DNA of 64,000 bases, taken from positions 682,001-746,000 of the forward strand of contig NZ_JARZHG010000002.1 in NCBI RefSeq assembly GCF_029946505.1. The letters are read 5' to 3'. A program made the position numbers and the translations under genes. Below, piece by piece: positions 1-9,146 of this stretch (positions are counted from its first letter, which is position 1; every line of letters starts with the position of its first letter). The notes beneath the pieces are model-generated. The model did no database searches. It was not told the DNA's origin and saw only the letters and a program-made list of their open reading frames with translations. The DNA is from Polyangium sp. y55x31. Lineage in GTDB: Bacteria > Myxococcota_A > Polyangia > Polyangiales > Polyangiaceae.

Positions 1-546
1 GCCGTACTCCTTGGCCTGCGGCGCGCTCAGATAGAAGTCGCGCTCGATGTCCTTGGCGAGCTCCTCGCGATTCTTGCTCGTCGCGTCGGCGAGGATGTCG
101 ATCAAGGTCTCTTTCATCTTCTTGATCTCACGCGCCTGGATCTCGATGTCCGTCGCCTGGCCGCGCGCGCCGCCGAGAGGCTGATGGATCATCATGCGCG
201 CATGCGGCAGCGCGTAACGGCGGCCCTTGTGGCCCGCCGCGAGCAGCACCGCGCCCATCGACGCAGCCTGGCCGATGCACATCGTCGAGACCGGGCAACG
301 GACGTACTGCATCGTGTCGTACATCGCGAGGCCGCTCGTCACGATGCCACCAGGGCTGTTGATGTAGACCTGGATGTCCTTGTCGGGATCTTCGCTCTCG
401 AGGAAGAGGAACTGCGCGATGACGGCGTTCGCCACGAAGTCGTCGATCTCGGTCCCGATGAAGACAATCCGGTCCTTGAGCAGACGGCTGAAGATGTTCC
501 ACTCGCGCTCGCCGCGGTGGGTCACCTCGGTGACCGTCGGCAGCAC
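1..546 (-). CDS. clpP: ATP-dependent Clp protease proteolytic subunit (3' end outside window)
   Basis: Serine peptidase core that assembles as a double heptamer and degrades proteins fed in by ClpX or ClpA in the cytoplasm. The visible protein reads through the conserved THRGER and [11 protein letters not shown] segments, the oxyanion stretch YINSPGG, the nucleophile motif GQAASMGA and the catalytic-His motif MIHQP. The C-terminus, with the catalytic Asp region, is cut by the window edge. I chose the GTG at 546 because it puts the RGER motif at the usual distance from the N-terminus and GGGAG lies 9 bases upstream. ATGs at 627 and 660 are in frame and would add a tail unusual for the family. 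It lies downstream of tig, the common tig-clpP order, but a strong terminator separates them, so it is probably transcribed on its own. Confidence 0.95.
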   Translation of the reverse strand, partial: MLPTVTEVTHRGEREWNIFSRLLKDRIVFIGTEIDDFVANAVIAQFLFLESEDPDKDIQVYINSPGGIVTSGLAMYDTMQYVRCPVSTMCIGQAASMGAVLLAAGHKGRRYALPHARMMIHQPLGGARGQATDIEIQAREIKKMKETLIDILADATSKNREELAKDIERDFYLSAPQAKEYG

Positions 547-930
547 ATACCCCTGCTCCCGGAGCGTGGTGAGGCCCGACGCCCGGTCGCGTTCCACCGC
601 ATCGTGGTCCCGCTCGAGAAACTCCATCGCCTGCTTACGTGTCTCGACTCGTCGGATCATCCAGGGCTCCGCTGTGGTTCGGCAAAAGGGTGCCGGGAGG
701 CCCTAGTCGTGAGCCAGAAGCCTGCCGTTCGCAAGCCCGAACCGTGGGGTCGGTGTGAAGAAATGCGGCGGCCGAGCGTGAGCCGTTTTCGCGCTTCCGC
801 GAGGGAATTTCGTTCGTGGTGGGAGAGGCTCGAAAGCCTGGAGAGACTCTCGGCGACGTGAAGACGAAAACGGGCGTGCTGGTGACACCAGCACGCCCGC
901 TCGTGATGCCGCAGATCGTGTGCGAAGCTC
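547..930. other. tig-clpP spacer
   Basis: This 384-base gap on the clpP side of tig holds the tig terminator (861-899) and, beyond it, about 300 bases that should carry the clpP promoter and leader. Part could be coding if clpP starts at 627 or 660. I see no convincing sigma-70 hexamers and no small gene with family signatures. Confidence 0.5.
861..899 (-). terminator. Intrinsic terminator of tig
   Basis: Perfect inverted repeat 871-884/886-899, which folds as a stem of about 12 GC-rich pairs with a short loop. Read on the minus strand it is followed by TTTTCGTCTT. It lies 31 bases past the tig stop codon. Confidence 0.9.
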
Positions 931-2196
931 TCAGGCTTCCGTGATCTTCGCGGCGGCCTCGATGAGATCGAGGATCTTGTCTTCCAGGATCATGCCGATC
1001 AGCATCTCCTGCTTCTTCGGATCGCGGTACTCGGCCTTGACCTTGGCGACGTTCTTGCCGGTCTGCTCGGCGAGCTCCTCGTAGCCCTTCTCGATGTCCT
1101 GCGGCGTGACCTGCACGGTCTTCGCCTTCGCGATCTCGGCCATGAGCAGGCCCGCACGGACCTTCGTCTCCGCGTCGGCATGCACGCGCGCGCGAAGCTC
1201 GGGCGTCATCTCGAGGCGCTGACCCTGACGGCGCGCCGCCGTGACGAGCTCGCGCTCCGTGAGCTGCGCCTGCTGCTCGACGAGCGAAGGCGGCACCGGG
1301 ATCGGGTTCGCCTTGCAGAGCTCGAAGACGAGCTTCTCCGCGACGGAGTCGGTCGCCTTCTGCTTGAGCTCCTTCTCGATCTTCGCCGAGAGCGCGGCGC
1401 GCATGGCCTCGAGGTTCTCGTGGCCCACGTCCTTCGCGAACTCGTCGTCGACCTCGGGGAAGTTCCGCTCGCGGACCTCCTTCAGCGTGACGTGGAACGT
1501 GCCCGTCTTGCCGCGGAGCGACTCGTTCGTGTGGCGCTCGGAGAACTGGACCGTGGCGTCCTTGCTCTCGCCGACGTTCATGCCGGTGAGCACGTCCTCG
1601 ATCTCCTTGAAGACCTGGCCGCTGCCGATCTCGGTCTCGATCTCCTGCGGCTTGTCCTCACGCGACTTGCCGTCGACGTCGAGGGTGAAGGCGATGCGCA
1701 CGACGTCGCCGGCCTTCGCAGGACGCTCGGGCTCGGGCGTCGAGAGCGTCGCATGCTCGCGGCGAAGGCGCGCGACCTCGGCGTCGATCATGTCGGCCGA
1801 GACCTCGGTCTTCGGGCGGCTGACCTCGAAGCCCTCCCACTTCACCTCGGCGATGTCGGGACGGACCTCGAAGCGCGCCTTGTAGGAGAACGACTCCTCG
1901 GGGCGGAGCTCGACGGGGGCGATGTCGGGCTGCGAGAGGGGCTGCACCTGCTGCGAGGCGAGGGCTCGATTGAGCGTGGTGTCGACCAGCCGGCGAGCGA
2001 CGTCCGCATGGATGCTGCCCGAGTAGAGGTGGGCGAGCACGTGGCGCGGCGCCTTGCCTTGGCGGAAGCCCCTCACGCGGGCGGAGCGCTGGAGGTTGGC
2101 GTAGGCCTTGTCCACCTCGGTGCGAACCTGCTCGGCAGGAATCTCGACCTTGAGCTCGACGAGGACCGGGGAGAGCTTTTCGACGGTGACTTGCAT
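931..2196 (-). CDS. tig: Trigger factor
   Basis: Ribosome-associated chaperone and peptidyl-prolyl isomerase that meets nascent chains at the exit tunnel. The 421-residue protein opens with MQVTVEKLSP and carries the ribosome-docking signature GFRQGKAPR at residues 43-51. A middle FKBP-like domain (about 155-240) and a long helical C-terminal arm follow. The frame stays open 11 codons further upstream (MAWRRSFQRTP), but the family starts at the MQV methionine, so 2196 is used. No strong ribosome site is visible. It is followed by a terminator and then clpP. Confidence 0.96.
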   Translation of the reverse strand: MQVTVEKLSPVLVELKVEIPAEQVRTEVDKAYANLQRSARVRGFRQGKAPRHVLAHLYSGSIHADVARRLVDTTLNRALASQQVQPLSQPDIAPVELRPEESFSYKARFEVRPDIAEVKWEGFEVSRPKTEVSADMIDAEVARLRREHATLSTPEPERPAKAGDVVRIAFTLDVDGKSREDKPQEIETEIGSGQVFKEIEDVLTGMNVGESKDATVQFSERHTNESLRGKTGTFHVTLKEVRERNFPEVDDEFAKDVGHENLEAMRAALSAKIEKELKQKATDSVAEKLVFELCKANPIPVPPSLVEQQAQLTERELVTAARRQGQRLEMTPELRARVHADAETKVRAGLLMAEIAKAKTVQVTPQDIEKGYEELAEQTGKNVAKVKAEYRDPKKQEMLIGMILEDKILDLIEAAAKITEA

Positions 2197-2264
2197 GGGC
2201 GTTCGTTGGAAGGAACGGCGCCATGCCATGCACGGCGAGAGGGGTCAAGCGAGGGCGGGTTTGA

Positions 2265-2306
2265 AGACAAAAAAAGAGCCCCGACGGAGAGGCGCCGTCG
2301 AGGCTC
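2265..2306 (-). terminator. Intrinsic terminator upstream of tig
   Basis: A 12-pair stem with one mismatch (2276-2287 with 2295-2306) and a seven-base loop. On the minus strand it runs into CTTTTTTTGTCTTC. It should end transcription from the small gene at 2444-2614, leaving tig to its own promoter just downstream. Confidence 0.88.
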
Positions 2307-2355
2307 GGTCGGGTCCAAGCAACCCAGGAGGTCCTGGCGAGAACGTAGGGCTCGG

Positions 2356-2436
2356 TCCCCCGATGCGTCCGATGCCGCAAGGCATCAGGTGAACGCTCGG
2401 ACGCATCGGGGGACGGAGGCCCGCTCGCGGCGGGCC
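2356..2436. repeat. Nested inverted repeat in the 3' region of the small acidic gene
   Basis: A perfect 15-base inverted repeat (2356-2370 with 2399-2413) encloses a second hairpin (2371-2376 with 2381-2386, loop GCAA). A third hairpin lies beside it (2418-2424 with 2430-2436). All lie between the stop codon at 2444 and the terminator at 2265-2306, so on the minus strand they would be in one 3' untranslated RNA. A structured RNA or a protein-binding palindrome is possible. I do not recognise a known family. Confidence 0.7.
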
Positions 2437-2443
2437 CCCGGCC

Positions 2444-2614
2444 TCAGAAGTCGCGCATCGACGCGAAGGGATCGTCGTCCTGGTCGAGCTCGATCTCCTC
2501 CTCGAAGGAGGTGTCCTCGACGATGTCCTCGAGGCTCAGGTTGACGCGGGTGCCCCCACGGATGATCTCGCGCTCGAACTCGGCGAAGTTCTGGAAGCTC
2601 TTGGGCAGCGGCAT
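2444..2614 (-). CDS. Small acidic protein of unknown function
   Basis: 56 residues, beginning MPLPKSFQNFAEFEREI and ending in a strongly acidic tail rich in Glu and Asp (EEEIELDQDDDPF). There is no signal peptide or membrane segment. The ATG at 2614 has a good ribosome site (GAGGAGAGAG about 5 bases upstream). The frame stays open further upstream to 3091, but that part is proline- and arginine-rich filler typical of high GC. Its own terminator and clear ribosome site make a real gene likely. The family is not recognised. The acidic tail would suit a partner-binding role, but that is inference. Confidence 0.7.
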   Translation of the reverse strand: MPLPKSFQNFAEFEREIIRGGTRVNLSLEDIVEDTSFEEEIELDQDDDPFASMRDF

Positions 2615-3071
2615 GGCTCTCTCCTCGGCAGCGCGCGGGTTCGGCAGCCCGGGCGCGGAAAATCGGCTCAGGTCGATCGGCGGTCGTGGTTCGGGAAAAG
2701 CGGGAGGACGCGCGCAGGCGCGGTCAGGCTCGGCGCGGCCCAGAAGGCCCGCGCGAGCACGCGGTCGCACGCGGTCGACTCGTGGTGGGCGGCGAGGGCG
2801 CTCGCGAGCCGAAGCCCGCGGGCCCCAGGGCCCCTCCGGCCCCCAGAGCGGCGCGACATCGTTGGCGTCGACGACGTTGTCCCACATGCACCCACAGCGA
2901 GCGACATGTGCGCCACTGTAGATACTGGTGCGTCGAGGGCCAAAAAAACGTGATCGACGCGCCCTCGACGGGGGGGCGAGGGTCGTGTAAGCAGCCGCTA
3001 CCCACGGGACCGTCCCCCGGGACGGACGACCCGCCTCCGCGCCCAAAGGCGCGGCGTTCCCGGCACATTTC
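2615..3071. promoter_or_regulatory. Divergent promoter region between the small acidic gene and parA
   Basis: A 457-base non-coding gap that must carry the parAB promoter on the plus strand and the small gene's promoter on the minus strand. A slightly AT-richer stretch near 2900-2960 (with TAGATACT at 2919-2926) is the likeliest promoter area. I searched by eye for a parS palindrome of the GTTTCACGTGAAAC type and found none. Confidence 0.5.
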
Positions 3072-3869
3072 ATGGCCCCTTCGCCCCTCATCTATGCCGT
3101 CGCCAACCAGAAGGGCGGCGTTGGCAAAACGACGACCTCGGTGAACCTGGCCGCGAGCCTCGCCGCGGCGGAGAAGCGGACGCTGCTCGTGGACTGCGAT
3201 CCGCAGGGCAACGCTTCGAGCGGCGTCGGCGTGCGCCGGCCGAGCATCGAGCGCTCGCTCTACGACGTGCTCATCGGCCGCTCGACGCTGCGCGAGACGG
3301 TGATCTCGACGTCGGTGCCGCGGCTCGACGTGGTGCCGGCGACGCAGGACCTCGTCGCCGCGGAGATCGAGCTCGTCGACGCGCCCGACCGCGCGACGAA
3401 GCTGCGCGACGCGCTACGGCCCCACGCCACAGGCTACGAGTACGTGATCCTCGACTGCCCGCCGAGCCTGGGCCTGCTCACGCTGAACGCGCTCGTGGCC
3501 GCGGACCGGGTGCTCGTGCCGCTGCAGTGCGAGTACTACGCGCTCGAGGGCCTGACGTACCTGATGGCGACGATCGACCGCGTGAAGGCGGCCTTCAACC
3601 CGGACCTCGGCGTCGAAGGGATCGTGCTCACGATGTACGACGGGCGGACCTCGTTGACGCACCAGGTCGCCGACGAGGTGAAGGGTCACTTCAAGGTCTT
3701 CGACTCGATCATCCCGCGAAACGTAAAACTCTCGGAGGCGCCGTCGCACGGCAAGCCCGTGCTGCTCTACGACGCCTCGTCGAAGGGCGCGCAGGGCTAC
3801 CTGAGCCTGGCGCGCGAGATCCTCGAAGTGAACCGGCCGAAAGGCAAAGTCGCGAGGCCGAGGCCATGA
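3072..3869 (+). CDS. parA: Chromosome partitioning ATPase ParA
   Basis: Deviant-Walker P-loop ATPase of the ParA/Soj family, which with ParB and parS segregates the chromosome origin. The 265-residue protein has the deviant Walker A box KGGVGKTT at residues 14-21, the A' box LLVDCDPQGN and the Walker B stretch VILDCPPSLG. The C-terminal RNVKLSEAPSHGKP motif is typical of chromosomal ParA. The start fits the family, with the P-loop close to the N-terminus. The stop overlaps the parB start by four bases (ATGA at 3866-3869), so the two are translationally coupled. Confidence 0.97.
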   Translation: MAPSPLIYAVANQKGGVGKTTTSVNLAASLAAAEKRTLLVDCDPQGNASSGVGVRRPSIERSLYDVLIGRSTLRETVISTSVPRLDVVPATQDLVAAEIELVDAPDRATKLRDALRPHATGYEYVILDCPPSLGLLTLNALVAADRVLVPLQCEYYALEGLTYLMATIDRVKAAFNPDLGVEGIVLTMYDGRTSLTHQVADEVKGHFKVFDSIIPRNVKLSEAPSHGKPVLLYDASSKGAQGYLSLAREILEVNRPKGKVARPRP

Positions 3870-4774
3870 GCACGGATCCGAAGAACGCGCCGCGCCGCGC
3901 CCTCGGCCGCGGGCTCGACGCGCTCCTGCCCGCCGCCGCGCCCCCGTCGCCCTCCGGCGCGTCGTACGGCGACAAGAGCGTGTTCACCTGCCCGATCGAG
4001 CGCATCGGCCCGCAGCCGGGGCAGCCGCGGCAGCACTTCGACGACGAGGCGCTCGAAGAGCTCGCGGCGTCGATCCGGGAGCACGGGATCCTCGAGCCGA
4101 TCGTCGTGCGCCGCCCGCAGGCGGGCGCGGACAAGTACGAGATCATCGCCGGCGAGCGGAGATGGCGCGCGGCGCAACGCGCGGGCCTGAAGGACGTGCT
4201 CGTCGTGGTGAAGGACGTCTCGCCGAAGGAGGCGTTCGAGCTCGCGCTCGTGGAGAACGTGCAGCGCGAGGACCTGAACCCGATCGAGCTCGCCGAGGCG
4301 TTCGACCGGCTCTTGAAGGAGCACGGCTACACGCAGGAGTCGCTCGCGGAGCGCGTGGGCAAGAACCGCACGACGGTGACGAACAGCCTGCGGCTCCTGA
4401 AGCTGCCCGCGCGCGTGCGGTCGATGGTGATCGGCGGCGACCTCAGCGAGGGCCACGCGCGCGCGCTGCTCGGCGCGCCCGACGACAAGGCGATGGAAGA
4501 CATCGCCGACAAGGCGGTGCGTGGTCGACTGCCGGTGCGCAAGGTCGAGGAGCTCGTGCGCTCGGCGCGCGGACCGAAAGAGGGCGGCGGCAAAGGCAAC
4601 AAGGCCGACGGGCCCGCGCCGAAGTCGCCGGGCGTGAAAGACCTGGAAGCGCGGCTCATGCGCAAGCTCGGCGCGAAGGTCGAGGTCCGCGACAAGGACG
4701 GACGCGGCGAGATCGCCGTCGCCTACGGCTCGCTCGACGAGCTCGATCGAATCCTGAACCTGCTCGGCGCGTGA
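3866..4774 (+). CDS. parB: Chromosome partitioning protein ParB
   Basis: CTP-dependent clamp that loads at parS and stimulates ParA. The 302-residue protein starts MSTDPKNAPRRALGRG. The N-terminal LGRGLDALLP patch is the ParA-contacting motif of chromosomal ParBs. Then comes the nuclease/CTP-binding region with GERRWRAAQRAGL, a helix-turn-helix (TQESLAERVGKNRTTVTNSL) and a C-terminal dimerisation domain after a Lys/Gly/Pro-rich linker. The ATG overlaps the parA stop. No parS site was recognised in this window, so the centromere probably lies elsewhere. Confidence 0.97.
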   Translation: MSTDPKNAPRRALGRGLDALLPAAAPPSPSGASYGDKSVFTCPIERIGPQPGQPRQHFDDEALEELAASIREHGILEPIVVRRPQAGADKYEIIAGERRWRAAQRAGLKDVLVVVKDVSPKEAFELALVENVQREDLNPIELAEAFDRLLKEHGYTQESLAERVGKNRTTVTNSLRLLKLPARVRSMVIGGDLSEGHARALLGAPDDKAMEDIADKAVRGRLPVRKVEELVRSARGPKEGGGKGNKADGPAPKSPGVKDLEARLMRKLGAKVEVRDKDGRGEIAVAYGSLDELDRILNLLGA

Positions 4775-4800
4775 AGCGGATGTGAGGGCGGGCGCTTGCG

Positions 4801-5352
4801 GTGCCCGCCCGCTCGCCGCACGATGCCCTCGTGCCGGACGTCGTGCCTGCGCTCGCGATGTTCTTCGGGCTGATGGTGCTCGCGGCCTTCATCCCGCAGC
4901 CGCTGACGCCCGCGACGCTCCTGGCCGCGAAGGCGGCGCCGCCGTGGGCCCTCGCGCTCGTCGCGGCCGTCGCGGCGGCGCTGGCGGCCTTCCTCGATCA
5001 CCGCCTCGTGCGCACGACGTTCCAGATCAAGGCGCTCGCGGAGATCCGGAAGAAGTCGCTTTTCCAGCGCGCCGAAGGCTGGGTGAAGGTCGCGCCGTTC
5101 CTGACGACGGCGGCCTTCGCGGCCTTGCCGCTGCCGTTCATCATCGTGCGGGTCTTGATGCCGCTCTCGGGCTACCCGGCGCTGCGATACGCCGTGGCCG
5201 TGGGGCTCGGGCGCGCGCCGCGCATCTACGTGATCGCGGTCGTGGGCAAGGAGCTCGACATCCCGACGGAGCTCCTGGTCGGGGCGATCGCGCTCGGCGC
5301 GCTCGTGTCGCTCGCCGCGTTCGTGCGGCAGAGGTGCGCGCCGAGAGCGTGA
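4801..5352 (+). CDS. Membrane protein, possibly VTT/SNARE-associated-like
   Basis: 183 residues if the GTG at 4801 is used; a GTG at 4831 is also possible and would remove ten polar residues. Hydrophobic segments lie near the N-terminus (VVPALAMFFGLMVLAAF), in the middle (WALALVAAVAAALAAFL; FLTTAAFAALPLPFIIVRVL) and at the end (LLVGAIALGALVSLAAFV). The layout and the LPLPF/GYPALRYAVAVGLGRAPRIY stretch recall small VTT (DedA/YqaA-like) membrane proteins, but the match is weak. It follows parB by 26 bases. Its stop TGA directly abuts the stop of the convergent TPR gene. Confidence 0.6.
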   Translation: MPARSPHDALVPDVVPALAMFFGLMVLAAFIPQPLTPATLLAAKAAPPWALALVAAVAAALAAFLDHRLVRTTFQIKALAEIRKKSLFQRAEGWVKVAPFLTTAAFAALPLPFIIVRVLMPLSGYPALRYAVAVGLGRAPRIYVIAVVGKELDIPTELLVGAIALGALVSLAAFVRQRCAPRA

Positions 5353-6363
5353 TCAGCGCTTGTTGATCGCCTTGATCTCGCGGAGTTTGTCCTTCGCGGC
5401 CTTGCCGATGGGCGAGTCCTTCCCGAACTCGACGGCCTTGCCCATGGAGAACTCGGCGCTCTGCGGCTTCTGGAGCGCGAGCTGCGCGAGGCCCATGTAG
5501 TAGTACCCCGCGGCGTAGTCCGGCTTCACCTTGACGGACTCCTGGTAGTCCGCGAGCGCGCCGTTCTCGTCGCCGAGCTCGTGCTTGCATGTGCCACGAC
5601 GGACGAACCACTCGGGGTCAGTTCCCTTGAGCTTGATCGCGCGGTCGAACGCGGCCACGCAGTCGCCGAACGCCTTGCCGTAGCCGAGCATGCGGCCGAC
5701 CGTGACGAGCATCGCGGGATCGTCCTTCGTGCCTTCGAGGACCTTCTTCAGGTGCGGCACGGCCTTCTCGTGTTGCTTCGCCTCGGCGAGCATGGCCGCG
5801 TACTCGAAGCGCACCTCGACGCTGTCCCCCTTCGCGATGGCCGCATCGTAGGCCTTCGACGCGCCCTCGACGTCGCCCTTCAGGCCGAGCGCATAACCGA
5901 GGTTGCGGAGCATGCCGACGTCGCCGGGCGTCTTTTCGAGCGCCCCACGGAGGTACTTGATGGCGTCGTCGGCGCGCGGCGGGCTCGTCGAGAGGTAGAT
6001 CGCCGCGAGGTTCTGCGCGGCCGCGGCGAGGCCCGGCTTGAGCTGGAGCGCGGCGAGGTAGGACTTCTCGGCGCCGGCGAGGTCGTTTTCCTTCTCCAGC
6101 ACGAGGCCCATGTACGCGTGCGCCTCGGCGTTGTCCGGCGAAGCCTTGAGCGCGCGCTCGAGGTGGACCTTGCCGGCCGCGTACTGCTCCTTGTCGATGT
6201 AGGCGACGGCGCGCTGGAAATCGGTCTGCGCGGCGCCCTCGTTGATGCCCTCGGTGCCGCCGAGCGGCGGATCGGCGACGAGGTCGGGATCCTTCGGGGG
6301 CGGCGTGCTGCCGCATGCCGCGAGGAGAAGCGCCGTGACGCAAGGGAGGAGGAAGGCTCTCAT
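5353..6363 (-). CDS. TPR-repeat lipoprotein
   Basis: 336 residues. The N-terminus MRAFLLPCVTALLLAACGS is a lipoprotein signal with lipobox LAAC. The rest is a run of about seven tetratricopeptide repeats (for example NAEAHAYMGLVLEKENDLAGAE), a protein-protein scaffold fold. The start at 6363 is preferred over the open frame to 6396 because it begins the signal peptide and its ATG overlaps the glnD stop (ATGA). The product is expected at the outer membrane or periplasm. As last gene of a cheR-glnD-TPR run it may be coupled to nitrogen signalling only by position; no direct role is evident. Confidence 0.85.
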   Translation of the reverse strand: MRAFLLPCVTALLLAACGSTPPPKDPDLVADPPLGGTEGINEGAAQTDFQRAVAYIDKEQYAAGKVHLERALKASPDNAEAHAYMGLVLEKENDLAGAEKSYLAALQLKPGLAAAAQNLAAIYLSTSPPRADDAIKYLRGALEKTPGDVGMLRNLGYALGLKGDVEGASKAYDAAIAKGDSVEVRFEYAAMLAEAKQHEKAVPHLKKVLEGTKDDPAMLVTVGRMLGYGKAFGDCVAAFDRAIKLKGTDPEWFVRRGTCKHELGDENGALADYQESVKVKPDYAAGYYYMGLAQLALQKPQSAEFSMGKAVEFGKDSPIGKAAKDKLREIKAINKR

Positions 6364-9146
6364 CGCTCTGCGCGAGGAGGAGGAGGAGAAGACCATGGCC
6401 CGCTGTTTCCTTCTTGCTCGAGCGATTCGAGCACCGACTCGATTCGTTGCCGCACCTCGGCAGCACGCTTGCCCGGCGCCACTTTACCGCCATCCGCCTC
6501 GCTGACGTAGAACACGTCGGCCGCGCGTGTGCCCTCGGTGTTGATCTTGGCCACGATGATGCTGAGGCCGAGGCGGTAAAGCGCGTCGGAGATGGCGTGG
6601 AGGAGGCCCGGGCGATCCCGGGTCATCACCTCGATGACCGTGTGCCGCGGCGAAGCGCGATCGTCGATGGAGACCTGCGTGCGCACGCGCGGCGTCGCGC
6701 GGCCGGGCAGCGTGCTCTTGCCGCGCTTGCTCGCGAGCTCGGCCGTGGTCGTGCGGCCTTCGAGCACGGCGTCGAGGTCCCGCACGAGGACCGGCAACGC
6801 CCGCGCGACGCCCTCCACGCCCTCGGCGCGATCACGCACCCAGAAGAGGTCGACGGCCTCGACGGTGCCGCCTGGGAGGTGGCGCGAGTGAATCTGCGCG
6901 GCGTGCACTTCGAGGCGCGAGGCCGTGAGCGCAGCCGTGATCGACGCGAGGAGGCCCGGACGATCCGCGGCGATGACGCAGATCTCGGCGGCCTGCGGGT
7001 GCCTCGAAGGGACGAGCGCGACGCTGACCGTCCGGCCCTCGTGCTTGCGCGCGAGCTCGGCGTGCGCGGCGATCGCCGCGGGTGCGTTCGAAAGCAGGTA
7101 ACGCTCGGGCATCGACGCGAGGTACGTCGGGACGAACGCTTGCCGCGCTGCCTGCTCCTCGTCCGAGGACGCGGGCAGCATGAGCGCGGCTTCGAGCACG
7201 GCCGACTGCGCGCGCGCGGAGCGCTCGTCCTCGCCGGGGTTGCCCGCGAGGGCGCGATCCGCGGCGAGGTAGAGCTCGTCGAGCATGCGCGCCTTCCACG
7301 AGGTCATCGACGTGGGGCTCGTCGTGGAGAGGTCGGCGACCGTGAGCAGGTAGAGCTCGGAGAGCGAGTCCCGATCGGGGATCACGCGTAAAAACTCTTC
7401 GATCGTCGCGGGATCGTCGAGGTCCCGCCGCGTCGCGACGTGGTACATGACGAGGTGCTGACGCACGAGGTGACACGCGGCCGCGACGTCCTCTGCCGGA
7501 AAGCCGAGGCGCTTCAGGATGACGTCGGCCATGACGGCGCCGCGCTCGCTGTGATCCTTGCCGCCGATCGCCTTGCCCACGTCGTGCAGGAGCGTCGCGA
7601 AGAACAGCATCGTCTTGCGCGTCGCCTCGGCCGCGAGACGGCACGCGAGCGGGTGCTCGGCCGTGAGCTCGCCACGCACGAGCGCCGCGAGCCTGTCGAC
7701 GGCGGCCACCGAGTGAACGTCGACCGTGTACACGTGGTAGACGTCGTGGTGCACGCGCCCGACGACGGGCAAGAACTCGGGGATCATCGCGAGCAGGAGC
7801 CCGAGGTCGTGCATCTCGGCGAGCGGAGAGCCGCGCTTCAGGCGGGTCTCCTCGGTGGTCGAGACGAGCGCGCAGAAAAGGCGCGCAGCCTCGGGGCTCT
7901 CGCGCAGGCTCTCGGTCCAGGAAGGATCCGCCGCGGCGCGCGCGATCGCGTCGCGGGCCCACGGAAGGAGCGGCGCGCGGCGCTCGACGGCCGCCGAGAG
8001 CATACGCAGCGCGAGCGCGGGATCCTTCGTGACGAGCTCGAGCTCGCTCATCGTCACGCAGCCGTCGAACATGCGCACGCCGCCGCCGAGGTCCTCCTCG
8101 CGCGGCTTCTTCTTGCCGAGCAGCGGCGCGGCGCGCGCGAGCATGGTCTCCCGCGCGCTCGAGATGATGCGCGCGCTGCGGTAGTATGCGCTCATCATCT
8201 TCTCGACGGCCTCGCCGCCCTCGCCGTAGCCGAGCAGCGCCGCGATCGACTCTTGCTCGTCGAACGTGAGCCTGTCGCTGCGCCGCCCCGCGTGCGCGTG
8301 GAGCAGGTTCCGGATGCGGAAGAGCAGCTCGCGCGCAGCGGCGATCTCCGCCGATTCGCGCGGCAAGAGCGCCCCCACGCGCACGAGATCGTCGAGCTCG
8401 TGCACGCCGAAACGCGCCTTGCCCGCCCAGCCCGCGATGTCGAGATCACGCAGACCTCCCGCGCCGTTCTTCACATCCGGCTCGAGCAGGTACACCGATC
8501 CGCCGAACCGCGCGTGCCGCTCGCGCACCTCGTCCTCGAGCTGCGCGAGGAACCGAGGCAGCTCCGCGTGCGCGAAGAGGCCGGCATCACACCGCGTCTT
8601 CAGCTCGTCCGAGAGCGCGCGGCTCCCCGTGATGTGCCGGTAGTCGAGCAAGCTCGTCGCCGTGGGCAAATCCGAGCGGGCCGCTTCGACGAGCTGCTCG
8701 ACCTTGCCGACCTGATGACCGATCGGCACGCCCATGTCCCAGAGCGGGTAGAGCAACGCCTCTGCCACGGCCACAGCCGCGCCGAGGTCGCGCGCGAGGA
8801 GCCGCACGTCGAGGTCACTGCCGAGCGCGAGCGCGCCGCGCCCGTACCCGCCCACGCCGCCGAGCGCGACCTCTTCGAACGCGTCGGCGACCTCCTTCGG
8901 TGCGGCCTCGCCGCCGGGCAAACGCAGACGTCCTTCGCGCGCCTCGGTCTGCAGGATCTCGAAGAGCCGCGTGAGGAGCTCGTCGCAGAGCCGCGCGTGC
9001 TTTCGGCCGAGCACGAGCCCGCATGCGTCGAGCGGCGCGGGGTGGCTGCTCGAAGGCACGAGCGCTTCGAGCTCGGCGCGTCGCGCGGACCATTCGCGGC
9101 GAAGATCCACGAGCGCGCCCGTCGGATCCTTCACCTCGGCGGTCAT
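6360..9146 (-). CDS. glnD: Bifunctional PII uridylyltransferase/uridylyl-removing enzyme
   Basis: Nitrogen sensor that adds UMP to PII when glutamine is low and removes it when glutamine is high. The 928-residue protein has the nucleotidyltransferase signature GGYGRGALALGSDLD at about 99-113, a GlnE-like helical region, an HD hydrolase domain with LLHDVGKAIGGKDHSERG, and two C-terminal ACT domains (ICVIAADRPGLLASI and VIEVMTRDRPGLLHAI). All expected domains are present in order and of normal length. The start MTAEVKDPTG at 9146 overlaps the cheR stop, and its own stop overlaps the next start, so the three genes are translationally coupled. PII itself (glnB) is not in the window. Confidence 0.96.
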   Translation of the reverse strand: MTAEVKDPTGALVDLRREWSARRAELEALVPSSSHPAPLDACGLVLGRKHARLCDELLTRLFEILQTEAREGRLRLPGGEAAPKEVADAFEEVALGGVGGYGRGALALGSDLDVRLLARDLGAAVAVAEALLYPLWDMGVPIGHQVGKVEQLVEAARSDLPTATSLLDYRHITGSRALSDELKTRCDAGLFAHAELPRFLAQLEDEVRERHARFGGSVYLLEPDVKNGAGGLRDLDIAGWAGKARFGVHELDDLVRVGALLPRESAEIAAARELLFRIRNLLHAHAGRRSDRLTFDEQESIAALLGYGEGGEAVEKMMSAYYRSARIISSARETMLARAAPLLGKKKPREEDLGGGVRMFDGCVTMSELELVTKDPALALRMLSAAVERRAPLLPWARDAIARAAADPSWTESLRESPEAARLFCALVSTTEETRLKRGSPLAEMHDLGLLLAMIPEFLPVVGRVHHDVYHVYTVDVHSVAAVDRLAALVRGELTAEHPLACRLAAEATRKTMLFFATLLHDVGKAIGGKDHSERGAVMADVILKRLGFPAEDVAAACHLVRQHLVMYHVATRRDLDDPATIEEFLRVIPDRDSLSELYLLTVADLSTTSPTSMTSWKARMLDELYLAADRALAGNPGEDERSARAQSAVLEAALMLPASSDEEQAARQAFVPTYLASMPERYLLSNAPAAIAAHAELARKHEGRTVSVALVPSRHPQAAEICVIAADRPGLLASITAALTASRLEVHAAQIHSRHLPGGTVEAVDLFWVRDRAEGVEGVARALPVLVRDLDAVLEGRTTTAELASKRGKSTLPGRATPRVRTQVSIDDRASPRHTVIEVMTRDRPGLLHAISDALYRLGLSIIVAKINTEGTRAADVFYVSEADGGKVAPGKRAAEVRQRIESVLESLEQEGNSGPWSSPPPPRAER

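Noticed and set aside
2615-3071. parS centromere beside parA
   Set aside because: No palindrome of the GTTTCACGTGAAAC type was found there or elsewhere in the window by eye.
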